Origin: Trichuris trichiura
Taxonomy: Eukaryota; Nematoda; Enoplea; Trichinellida; Trichuridae
Direction: 5' to 3'
Assembly (NCBI GenBank): GCA_037903355.1
Contig: JBAJFE010000005.1
Span: forward strand, 4,092,001-4,156,000
DNA: 64,000 bases
The translations under genes were made by a program, and so were the position numbers. Under the pieces are notes generated by a model. That model searched no databases. It was not told the origin of the DNA and was given only the letters and a program-made list of their open reading frames with translations. Positions 1 to 11,201 of the stretch are shown here, piece by piece (within the stretch, counting starts at the first letter, position 1; each line of letters begins with the position of its first letter).

Positions 1-1020
1 TACGAACTAGCTTTCGTTATGTCGCTATTTCTCGCTTCTCGCCTGTCCGTTTTTGAGGAGAACCATCGGAGCAGAATCAATCGAAGTTTTCGCTTCGAAA
101 AATGTCAATACGGTAATTGTATAGACAAAATGTAAAACCAGCTGTCAAAATTTCACGGAAACGTGAATAGTGCTCAACGTCCGGTTAACAAAAGTTTACG
201 GAGCGCTTTGGGACGAAAAAAAATTTATTCCAATAACGTAACCGCGTCAAACAGCCTACGGTTGCACAGCTAACGAAGCCTACTGACGCAGAGGCGATCA
301 GCCGGATAGGGTTCTCGAAACAAAAACGTTAACAACAGACCACTGCACGTCCTTTTACGGCTTATGGTGCGAATATTTGTAAGTTGTACTTAATTACTAC
401 TTAAAAATTGTTTTTATCAAAGTCCGCGTTTTCAGCGCGAAACGAGGCCGCAGCAAATGCGCATAGCGCTCGATGTCATAACTGTGCAAACATTATTCGC
501 GTTTTACAAGGATTTTGTGACTGTTTATTGATTTGATAACTTTAAAATTTGCTTCCAATTACTTTGTGCGCTTTAAGCTGATACCCGCTGCGCCTATTGA
601 TTTTTGGAAGCATTTTTTTCAAGCTACGCCCTATGCATTTCAAAAAAATGAGATGTGCAGTTTATTATTGAAGTGTCACAAACTAAGACGACGCATATAT
701 GTTGTTGTTGTCCCAATACGCCGGCATATTCTATGTGCTTAAACTGCCTTTAGGAAAAATGCTGATTACAATAGATAGTGCTCTTGGGTGCGACCGTTGC
801 TGCATCCTGCAAAAGCGAACAGTTTAGGTTGGCCAAGGCCATATTTAGCTCAATGCCAACGACTTCACGTCTGCAGCATAAAGAGTGGAAAACCTATTGT
901 CAACACAGCCTACTAATGGAAATAAACCATTCCAATGACGTACGCTTTTATTAACTCCCATTCATCCACCTCAGGGACCGGAGTCACCGGAAGAGCGTGA
1001 ATGTGCCCCGCGGCGGTTTC

Positions 1021-1269
1021 TCATGGGCGCATCGTGTTGCCCTGAAAGCAGGAGGATATGCAAGCAAGTCCAAAGGCAAACAACGTACATATCTGCGACT
1101 GGACTACCAGCGGATCTTCCGCTTCGTGCATCTCTGCACCTATAGGCAGGAAAACAAAATTTCGCTAGAGAATACTGACTTCACAACAACGTATCAGACC
1201 TCTGACAACGCCTGGAACGGCGATCATACAGCCAATCATAACCAAAGCAATAAAAACGACCGTCTTCAT
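1021..1269 (-). CDS. Possible small secreted cysteine peptide (two exons, 62 aa)
   Basis: I do not recognise this peptide. Exon 1 is 1200-1269 and exon 2 is 1021-1139, joined by a 60-nt GT...AG intron in matching phase. The first 22-24 residues (MKTVVFIALVMIGCMIAVPG) form a classic hydrophobic signal peptide. An acidic stretch (AEMHEAED) follows, like a propeptide, then a short hydrophobic end carrying three cysteines spaced C-x8-C-x3-C, then the stop. The layout of signal, acidic spacer and short Cys core is what small secreted or antimicrobial-type peptides look like, but that function is only a guess. No related copy was seen elsewhere in the window. The donor (AGAG/GTCTGA) is weak, so the model could be chance. 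Confidence 0.4.
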
Positions 1270-4084
1270 TTTCGATAAACTCGACGATGAATGAGCAACG
1301 TGTTGTGAAGAGTTGATTTTTATTTGCTCATCCTGACCTTTGGGTACATCTTGGGACCTGTTTGTGCCCAATAGAAGTTACTGGAAAATCCAGAAACGGT
1401 ATTGTCACTTCACGGACTACTTGTGCCAAGGAGAGAGAGAGAGAACGAATGGGAAAAATAAATGCAAAGTGGGTCAAAACCTTTTCTAACCAAATAGCTT
1501 AGAGTTAACTGTCGTCGGCAATTGGCGACAAGTAATAATCAATGTTATTTTTTTTGCGGCCAAGCGCGGCAAACGACTTGCGCTAAATTATCGCTTCGAG
1601 AGCATACAATCTATCCGTGGAGATTTCTTCAACCGTCCCAGTAACTGGCTCAATCCGCGCGTAACGATAAACAAAGCGAGTTGACACTTGTTATTGATTT
1701 CACGTTGACAGGTTATTTTGCATACACATCTTTCGTAAGCACTGTACAACAGCTGCTGTATGCAAATACAATAATAAAAACGTTTACTTAAGTTTGAACA
1801 AAATTAATGCGCAAAAACCGGCATGGCATAAAAGCCTGAAAGCGTATATGGAGACCACATGCAGACGAGTATTCGACGAAGAGCTTTAATCACTCCTAAG
1901 AATAAATAAGCCAAAGAATGTTACACAAAGAGCTGCTATTTTTAATGGTCTGAAAAACGTGCATTGGCTGTTGCTTTAACAAAACAAAAACTTTAAAGAT
2001 GCCATTTGTTTATGATGTTTTTTCAGAAGCAATTTTTTTGGGACCATTACCTATAGGCACTGGCTGCCTACGGGATACTTATCGGAAAATCATCCGCTGA
2101 TAGCTTGCATACGAAGCTGAACTTTACACAATTAATTCGTACGGAAGTTATGGAACAAAGTTGCATCACGAAAAAAATCTTCGGCTGTTACAGTTGAACT
2201 ATTGCTATAAACAAAATAAAATAGGAGGTGAGTGACACGTAGTAAATAACCAAAGAAAATTTGCATTTTACGAGTTAGTCCGCTGTTGTTGCTTGCACGC
2301 TTGGCGAATAGCATTTTTTTACCATGTTACCGAAAATTCCAAGCTTGCCAGGTAGTAACTAAGCTAAACAAAAAAGCTCCATCAAAAAATTGAACAATTA
2401 TCTGCTTAAATTTTCCCCTATTTTAATCGCGCATTCTTTGGCCACCAGAATTTCGCAGAATTTTTAAACTTCACCTTTAGTTTTGCTTATCTATCATGTG
2501 CACTGGCAATATAAGGAAAAAGACGGCACCGGGTTTTTTCTACGCAAAGTGGAAAGTTAAAGCTTAAAGAGCAAACCATAACGGCGGGCAGTATAGACAG
2601 ACAACCGCCTTAACGCTTCAGTGGAAACACTTTCAAAATTCTCACTATTAAGAACTGGAAAAAGTGGCCTTGTAGTTGACAAGTAACAACAGGCTGAAAA
2701 TCAATTTCCGGAGGGCATAGCTGTCAACTTTCCTCGGCGAAAATAGCTCTGGAAGCACGTTTCGAACATGTCGTTACAACCCAATGCAAACATGTATTGA
2801 TTTTCAAAAGTTTGCCATCTCAAGGCAAGGAGGTATATTTCTATACTTAGCATCAAACTGGATGCCCTCACTTTTGACGAAGCTTTTAGACCCCCTTAAC
2901 AATAGGCTCCTTCGCGGTGACCCGTTGTTTTGACAGGTAAAAGCGACGGCTTTGTACACGCAGTAACTTTTCCTTCGCTCTTTTTTGGAACAGTAAACAT
3001 TTTGTTTTAAGGTCCTTTAGACGTCATTGTAAGAAGGAAACACGCTGACAAGTCGACAACGTCATCAAAAACTTTGGACAAAAAGGACAAGCAATAATGG
3101 GTATTTACGCTAGGCTGCCCTTGGAAGGAATGAAAATCACTTTCGCTGATGGAGGAGCGGGAATTTGCAGCGACTCTTTTTCGCCCGAAGCCTCGCACGC
3201 TCTGCAAAGCTTTAACGGAGCACGTTTTCAATCCCAACTTTGATTTCTCGAAGATGTGACGAAGGTGACACGCAAAAATGCCTTCAAGCGTCGCTGCGGA
3301 AAAACCCTTTCGCCCAATTTGTCACTGTACACTGCTGATAATCGAACGAAAAGACCATCTTTTGAATCGTCAGATAACAATTTTATTCATGCGTTACGAA
3401 ACGCTTTGCTCAAAGCTATTATTTTAAGCTGAACCTGCGGCGTACAGTTTGGCAAATTGCCAAATTCAAAATTTCAAAATAACAACGCGGGTAAATTCAG
3501 GAGCGGTCGGATGGAATTGAGCAGGTCGAAGCGAGTTGTCAAAAGCTGCAAGTCGTAATTGCTGCTCATATCATTGAAATGAGCACCTATAGTAGATTTG
3601 CAATATTTCGAACGGAACCCACGTGAGGGAACGCTTCGATGCAGCGCTTTCAATCCTTAGTTTTTTGCCCTATGGGCCCTGCTTCCTTAAGCTTTTACAG
3701 TCAAATATTTTTAAGTCGCTAAAAAGTGTAGAGAGCTTGAACGAAATTAACTGTCAGAAGGAAAAGGGATGGAAACCTAAAAGAAAAAAATTTTTGTTGC
3801 TAACTTTAAAATTCAACCTGAGCAGCCTTGAAAGGATTAAAACAGCTATGCATTTATCAACTTTAAATGGCAACGACTTTAGAGTGAATTATTGTTTAGT
3901 AATGAGGACAATTGGAACAAATGAACTGTACTCATAAGCATAAAAAGCGTTTGAAAAAGAAAGCAAAACACATTCGACAGACGCAGTCGCCAAAACGTTT
4001 GCCGCACTACGCTGAACAGGATAAAGTGGGACGAACTCGCCTGACCCCAGCGGAAGCAAGTAAGAGAGAAAAGGGCAGACAAAA
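1270..4084. other. No supported gene
   Basis: About 2.8 kb of AT-rich DNA with only short, unremarkable reading frames on both strands. The right end (from about 3900) is purine-rich on the + strand and codes for Lys/Arg in several frames, which reflects base composition rather than a second gene. It may hold the promoter and 5' leader of the kinase that follows. Confidence 0.4.
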
Positions 4085-6337
4085 ATGGAAAGAAAAGACA
4101 AAAGCCAACCTTTTACAGCAAACAAAACGAAAAGCCCAATGCAAGAGGAGAACGACAAAAATATCGCGACGGGAAACGCGTTGCAAGGAAAAGGTGAGCA
4201 GACAAAGAAAAGGTGACGTCACCTAAAGTTGAGCTCAATATAGAATGCGGCGTGAAGAGAAAAAAATTTGACGACTACGAGATACCGCACAGACGTCAGC
4301 TTCCCAAGCAAGTTGCGGACTCTCCGTCTCCAAAGGTACACCCATGCTATAAAAAACAAATAGAATAACGCATGAGCAAAGCGCGCAGCATCATTTTTTG
4401 CAATGCAAATAAGCAGACCTAACTTGACTAGGACGCCTACTTTTGAAAAAACGGGAAAAGCCTAATGTGTATTACCCAAAACCGCTACATCATTCTTCGG
4501 TCAAAGGATACATATACTACCGAGTTAAATAGAAGTACGCGAAAATCGTAACCCGGTTAGCTATTTTGCTGAGAAATCAAGGGAAAAGCGTACAAAATAA
4601 GCTTCTTGCCTCTGCTGCGCTAAAGTTATCTCAAATGGAAGCGTAAAAGCTAACAACCTGCGTATCATTTAAAAACTATCTACAGTAATTTGAAATTTCA
4701 AAAAAGTTGCGATAAAAATACAGCGCGAACGGAAGCGTATGTGCAGACATTGAACGCCACAGAAGTTCTATTTTGTTGAACAATTAAGAAGGCGGCGGGA
4801 AACGTTATTTGCTAGTTTAAAAACCCCTCTCTTTTTCTTTCTATTATAACACATCTCTGCCCTGCGTTCTTTGGTGCTTACGGGATTCCTCCGCTAACGA
4901 CGAGGAACGTCGCAGCTCTTCCGTGCTTTAGTATTGCTGAATGTGTATACTATTGCAGCATCCGGAAAAGAAACGGGTGACAACAAGGAAAAAGGCAATA
5001 CCGATAGAGCAGTGTACATTTTACCACTTCTGCCTAAGTAGAAAGGATGCGGTTGACATTCTGCTCTCCAAACGTTCAGGGTCATTCCTAGTCAGAACGA
5101 CCAAAGATCACGAATGGGGATTTACGTTCTGCGTGAGCGTAATAGACGAGGGCGAAGTATGGCATATCAAAATGAACGTTGACAACAAAGGGGTAAGTTG
5201 TCATCCGCTTTCTTTCCAAAGGGTTATCAGTCTTTTTTAGCACTTCTATCTCGCAAACAGTTTCCACGCGCCTGAAGTATACGACGTAATTATGCATCAC
5301 GTGAACAACAAGGTGCCCCTATCTACCGGCGTCAATACAGGCATCAAAAAAACGGACCTACTGATAATCTACCCAATTGAACGATCCGACTGGGAAATAA
5401 TGGGTGACCAAATCGACATTGAACCAAAAGCGCTTGGCGAAGGAGAATTCGGCGCCGTTTATAAGGGTATGCTGCGGCAAGGCAACAACGTAATACCAAT
5501 CGCGTTGAAAACTTTGCAAGATATAAAAGATGACCAAGCAAGAGAAGATCTTTTAAGGGAAGGACGACTTATGAGACGATTAGGAAAATTTGAAACGGTT
5601 GTCGCATTCGTCGGCATTACCATTTCAACAACAGCCACCATGCTCGTTATTGAATACGTTAATGGTATCGTCTGCTTGACGTGACGTCATATGTTCGAAA
5701 TTTGAAAGTTTGAATTTCAGGGGGCAGTTTTGATAACATCTTGAAAAATGAGCAGATAAGTTGTAAGACGATAGGACGTATTCTTTGGGACGTAGCAAGA
5801 GCGCTGATCTATTTGAAGCAGAACAGTAAGTTAACTAGCTTAAAAGTTGCCTTCGAGTGCAGCGGGAAATTTTGAATAGGCGTTATTCACCGCGACATTG
5901 CTACTCGAAACATACTAGTGTCAAAGCAGAATGGAAAACTGGTTCGCGGAAAGATCTCCGACTTTGGAATGAGCCGTTATTTGATTGCTGAAACTTTTCG
6001 AGACATCCGAGTTGGCCGGCTGCCGGTACGGTGGAGTGCGCCGGAAACGTTGGACTTGAAAATATGGAATTTCGAAACGGACGTATGGATGTTTGGCATT
6101 ACGATGTGGGAAGCGTTCAACGGAGCGACAATTCCCTTCTACGAGCTGGAGCCGATGAACTTGGAATCGTTGCTTTTGTATTTGCAAACCGGCGCGAGGC
6201 CCACGCCAATGACCAATATACCAAAAGAACTACAAGAACTGGTCGACGAAATTTTGAACATTGACCCAAAGAAGCGAACGCCCATTTCAAAGGTTGCCGA
6301 CATCCTGCAGACTTACTGCGAAAAAACGGACACTTGA
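4085..6337 (+). CDS. SH2 domain-containing non-receptor tyrosine kinase, Fer/Fps-like
   Basis: Cytoplasmic tyrosine kinase. Exons 4085-4193, 4229-4335, 4959-5192, 5241-5664, 5721-5825 and 5880-6337 join in phase to about 478 aa. A lysine-rich N-terminus precedes the SH2 domain (FYHFCLSRKDAVDILL, then GSFLVRTT with the phosphotyrosine-binding FLVR arginine). The kinase domain has a glycine loop (LGEGEFGAVYKG), VAIK-type lysine (IALKTL), catalytic loop HRDIATRN, DFG (SDFGMSRYL) and a WSAPE substrate loop. HRDxxxRN and WSAPE are tyrosine-kinase signatures. There is no F-BAR domain, unlike vertebrate Fer; short SH2-kinase forms of this kind are numerous in nematodes, several in the germ line. Exons 1-2 are less sure: they rest on phase and coding look and sit before a 623-nt intron. 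A start at 4941 inside exon 3 is the alternative. Confidence 0.88.
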
Positions 6338-7044
6338 AGGGACGCACGCTTGTAGCCGAAGCTGTGACTCAGTAATCTTTGAGCACAAGCCTTTCGTAAT
6401 TACACTTCAAAAAGCTGCGATCAGAAAACACGACCATTTTTGCGTTCAAGCGAGAAAGGGTTAATTTGTTTGCATTCATGCTCCCTTTAAACTACTTGAT
6501 TTTCACTTTAAACCACTTATTTAGACATAGCTGTACCTCATAGACTTTTATTTAAACAATGAAACTGACGACGCAACAGTTGCAGCCCCGTTTATCGTCT
6601 TATTAACAAAATAAAAACTGAGCAACACTGCTTTGCTTTGTCGTCAGAGTTAACGCATTCAGTTACACAGCCATACAGTAGCGTTTGGCAGGATCCTACT
6701 TATCGTTAAGACGACGGTAACAGCGCGAATTCATTGAAGCTTACACACCCGTTAAAAGACATTCCATATTTAGTCAGAACATATCCACGGCATCCTTTTT
6801 GTACTATACAGTGAAGACCCGTTATTCGAATTCGTCGAGGAGAGTAACGCAATGGCGTCAAACCAACACAAACGGGTTATTCCAATAGCATGGAAAAATC
6901 TGATAGACAAAATTGTTGATAAGTTAGACGCTTCTTGAACTGCAGTAGTAACGTAGGTCCTTGTTGGGCCTACAGACCTTAATCTTCGCCTGGTCAGCTT
7001 GTTCTACAGAATTTCCAAAACTGCAGACTGCTTTTTCATATAAC
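6338..7044. other. No supported gene; kinase 3' flank
   Basis: AT-rich spacer after the kinase stop. An AATAAA-like run near 6608 (aacaaaataaaaac) could end the kinase transcript. No coding signal was found on either strand. Confidence 0.35.
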
Positions 7045-7660
7045 AGGAAACGCGAACACGAGAAAATGTAGACTTGTTAGAAACTCTCCAAGATTCAAAC
7101 AATTAGAACTTATGCGTGAATGTGAGCATGAAACCTGCAGATCAGTTTCTGTAATATTCAAATATTTGAATATACGTTACAGTAAGCATGAAACTTGCAA
7201 GTCAACAATTGCTTCGTCGTTCTCAATTTTTCTTAAGCTTCACTGCTTTCTTGAATTACGGGTAAGCGTGAACACGAGAACATGCAGACTTGTTAGAAAC
7301 TTTCCAACACTCAAACAATTCGAATCTACGTGCGACAGTAAACAAGGAACCTGCAAGTCAGCTCCTCTAATATTTAAACACTTGAATATAGATGACAGTA
7401 AGCATGACGCCTGTAAATCAACAATTGGTTCATCGTTCTCAATTTTCCTTAAGCTTTACTGCTTTCCCGTATTACGGGAAAGCGTGAACCAGAGTTCACG
7501 CAGACTTGTTAGAAACTTTCCAACATCCAAATAATTCGAATTTATGCGTGACAGTAAACATGGAACCTGCAGATCAGCTTCTCTAATATTCAAACATTTG
7601 AATATACATGACAGTAAACATGGTACCTGCAAGCCAGTTGGTTCGTCGTTATCTCAATTT
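7045..7660 (+). repeat. About 216-bp tandem repeat, nearly three copies
   Basis: The units restart near 7051, 7266 and 7482, each with a version of gcg-aacacgagaa-atg-agacttgttagaaactttcc, so the period is about 216 bp. Each unit holds two shorter related blocks (cagtaagcatgaaacctgcaagtca type). Because 216 is a multiple of three, one frame (7112-7534) stays open across almost two units and reads as a 72-aa repeat with SKHETCKS / SKQGTCKS / SKHDACKS motifs. There are no flanking splice sites or start context that make this a convincing gene. It is more likely a minisatellite-like array. Confidence 0.8.
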
Positions 7661-8723
7661 TGCTTAATCTGACCGGCCCTTAAAAAACTACAGTTCGCAT
7701 AGTTAAGTTTCATTTTACATGCACAGAAACAAACGATGTTAACCTTTCGCGGATCAGTACTTTTTAGTTTGCTATAATCTTCAGTGCAAAGCCTATCTTA
7801 GCTACGCACGGTCAACATAGCTGCTCTAACTGCATACAATGAACGAATTTTTGCCTTAGACAAAATTTCAACAACAGTACGTCAGCATTGCTCAATCTTA
7901 GAAGACGTTGGTAGGACAAAAACTGGTTATCCGACGTTAAGACAGGAAAACATACAGAAGGCCTGCAAAGTATGAAAACTTTGCTTTGCTGAACAGGTAG
8001 ACCAAAGTTCCTAATAGGAGCTACTAGAAGGCGGGCTTTTCCTTCAAAGGCTTAAATTTTATCAACGCTGTTTTCGGACCAATTACGTCGTGCACACTAC
8101 GTCGGTTAAGTGCAAACAATCGAACGAAACCGACTTCCTTCGAGCAACGAAATGGCAAATCGAAAATACCTTAAGTCAAAGAGAGTCAACAAGTTTGGAG
8201 TACCTGAGCATCAATCACTGACATTCAAATTTTAAAAAAGCTACTGTAGGAATTGTTATAGTCAAATAGCAAAACTTATTCGGACAAAGTTGTTCAACCG
8301 GAAAGTCCCAACGGCAACAATGACTTCAATTTTGGCCACGGAAAATGAGTAAGCCTAGTTTCAAGCGGCAAAATAGAATTCTCAGTTCAATGCATAAAGG
8401 ACGGCGAAGCTAATCAACCATTGAAAAAATGCCGACCAGAAACAACTGCTGTTACTGCAAAACCGTTAAGGGCAGGAAATGTGAAACGCGTCAATCTGTA
8501 GTCTACAAAGCAGCGCCTAAAGGTTGCAAAGGCGACCTCTTCTATAGTCAATAACAAAAAGAATATAAGAGCTGATAGAGCTACCACATCCCGAAAACAA
8601 ACACAATAATTTACATACAGCCCTTATGCTTAGGCTTAGGCATACGCCCAACGGGAGAAAGCACTCAAGTACGTCATTCGGGATTCGGAAACGTACAAAC
8701 AATAGTTAATAGCTTACTGGATG
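7661..8723. other. No supported gene; PRIM2 3' flank
   Basis: About 1 kb with only short reading frames and no recognisable domains, downstream of the minus-strand PRIM2 stop. Confidence 0.35.
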
Positions 8724-10901
8724 CTATGACGAAGTAGGCTGCGTTTCTTCATCGCCTACGCCAAACAGCAGTTTTCTGCTATCGTCGAAATATTGATTTG
8801 GGTGATATACAAGTTGAGCAGTTGAATTCTCCTTGAGCCCATGGGAACACTCAAAAAATTTCGTACAGGCACGATCGTACCTCTTCCACTGAGAGAATTC
8901 GACAATCTAAAAGTTTAGAGGAATTTTTCCCCAAAAAATTAAAAAACGGCTGAGACCTTTTCGGCGTCGTCTTTGCCTATACCCCATTCTGTTAGCAGCT
9001 GCCGAAGTACCTGCACATCACAATGCTTGAATGGACAACCTTAAATGGCAAGTCATACGAAGGCTTTTAGTGTTAAAAAGACAGAAATACCGTGGAAGTC
9101 TTGAGGTCCCGGTGTTGAGCCCATTATGATTTTCAGGCAACTGTAGGCCGAATAGTTGCAACGTCTTCCCGCCTCTCCGTAGCTATGGCGGATGTTGTAG
9201 GCGTAATGACGTTCGAACTGCAAATATTCAAATTCAATGGCTACTCTATACAGCAAGCGGATGCCCTGTACTAACCTGCTGCTCGTCAACAATTGGACTA
9301 AAGTGGGTTTGCCAAAATTTAAGAGAAGATTCAAGCGATAAACCTAATCTTTTCAAAAATAGTCCCAACTGCAAGCGCCCGCCGTGACGTAGATGGTGTC
9401 TACTTTTTAGCTCTTCAAACAGACGTCGCATGCACGGAGGAAATGACGTAACGGAAAGCTGAAACGCAAAGCAAAATTTCAAAAAAGTTCTTCAAGCCTG
9501 CCCTCACTTTGTCAAGCATTTCGACGGTCACTTCTTTGCCTTCAGACAAGTCGGCGTAGTCGTAAACTGAGCAACCTCTTATTGAGGCCATATTAAACAG
9601 AGCTGAAATTCTTGCGTCCGATTCTACCAGGCAAATGTTCTTCGCAACTTTCTAAACAATACTAATAGTTGGTCAGAGAAAAAATATGCAAATTTAAAAT
9701 GCTCACCGCCAGCGATGTTGACAAGTTATTGCGGAAGATGTTGACAACAATGCCAATGAAATCAATCTGAGGCACAATGGCGTTTCCCCCATGCAACATT
9801 ACCTTTCTAGCTTTCACTAAGTCAGGTATGTCTTCGAATGGAACCTGAATATAATTTTAAAAAATTGACACGAAAGAAACACCTTCAACTACCTTGAAGA
9901 AATCCAATTTCTTAACATCCTCTTCCTGCGCTTCTTCCGAAGGTGCTTCAAACTTTTCTTTCAACGACGTCTTGTAGCAGCCAGTTGCCGCGTAAATTTG
10001 CCGCCACAATGCCTCTTTCTCGTCCATGCTCAACGGCGAATAATTGATATTGTTCGCTTGAAGGAACAAACGTAGACTGTTCAGCCCTTCGGTCTCCAAC
10101 CGCCATCGGAAAAGGTTCACTTCCTGCTGCAAGAACCATTGACGATTTTCGGCGCTAAAAAATCACTTCTCAGCCGCGGAATAGTGTGCAAAAAATTTAC
10201 GTGTTTGCATAGGCTAACATAAGCACAAAATGCGACTGCACATCGCTGCGTCGCAGTTCGACAACTTCTTCAGACGTTTCTTTTTCAGGATTAGTCTACA
10301 ACGACGTGTATCAAAACAGCGCAAAAAAAATAAGTAAACTCCATGAGCTAACTATTGCGCTGATTTAAAAAATTTTATTAACCAGCTTTTGTCATTCGCG
10401 CAGCTCGCTACAAACTGTTGCGCAACTTGGCATAGCTTTCCCTTCATACCGTACCCAATAAAGAATGCAGGTTCATACGAGAGCTGCATGAAAACGCTAC
10501 AGATAAAAGCTCATGGCGTAGGCGGAAATTAATAGGACGCCAATGGTTGCTTACCGCAAAGAATGGAAACGTAAGAGACATTTTTCTAAATTCGCAGTCC
10601 ACCAGGGAAAAGTAGTCGTCGGTAAACTTTGGGAACTTGCGACCGGCGGACTCAATGGCGAGAAGCGCTGAGAAAACGTTACAAAAGTTGCATTCAGCAA
10701 AACAGACACAAAAAAGTCACCTTGCTGCCGACGGTAGGCCAAGTCGAACATGTCCGCAAGGCCAATCTCGTCGTCCAACGGAAACCAGTAGAACTGAAGA
10801 TTATGCTGCATCCAAGCAGTTTCAATACAGCTTGAACGTTCGGGATCTTCCAAAACCATCGAGGCATCTCGAGAAGACGGCAAACTGCTCGTAATGTCCA
10901 T
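8724..10901 (-). CDS. PRIM2: DNA primase large subunit
   Basis: Large non-catalytic subunit of primase in the DNA polymerase alpha-primase complex; its Fe-S C-terminal domain helps start RNA primers at nuclear replication forks. Ten exons (10721-10901, 10555-10667, 10201-10295, 9893-10154, 9707-9844, 9508-9651, 9276-9458, 9091-9217, 8957-9039, 8724-8906) join in phase to 502 aa, near the human 509. Family landmarks in order: [92 protein letters not shown] and RACTKFFE. The last five hold the four cysteines that ligate the 4Fe-4S cluster (PPCM, YSCL, GCPF, RACT). The C-terminal tail is short. All introns are about 45-60 nt except one of 259 nt. Confidence 0.95.
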
Positions 10902-11201
10902 TACTTGACAGTGGCGGGAAATGCTACCGAAATCGTTCCTACCGTAATCAATGCGCAGGTGACATTGCAGAACTCTTAAGATATTTTAACAATTTTTGAC
11001 GTGTTGACGCTATTTTATCCCGCGCTTTACATTACTGGTTTTTGCTCTACCTCATAAATTTACTTAATTTTCAGTCGTTTCAGTTAACACTGCGCTAAGA
11101 TGTTCCACTTCCCTGAAAACATTTAATTACAGTATCCTTAAGCATTCGACTTGCAGGTCGGTTTTTCCGGCACATTTTCAAATATTGTGATTTTTTAACA
11201 A

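Noticed and set aside
3912..4226. 104-codon Lys/Arg-rich open frame
   Set aside because: It overlaps the kinase exon in another frame and its composition simply reflects an A/G-rich strand; no splice or domain support.
7112..7534. 140-codon frame over the tandem repeat
   Set aside because: It is explained by the 216-bp period and lacks flanking gene structure, so it is kept as a finding only and not as a CDS.
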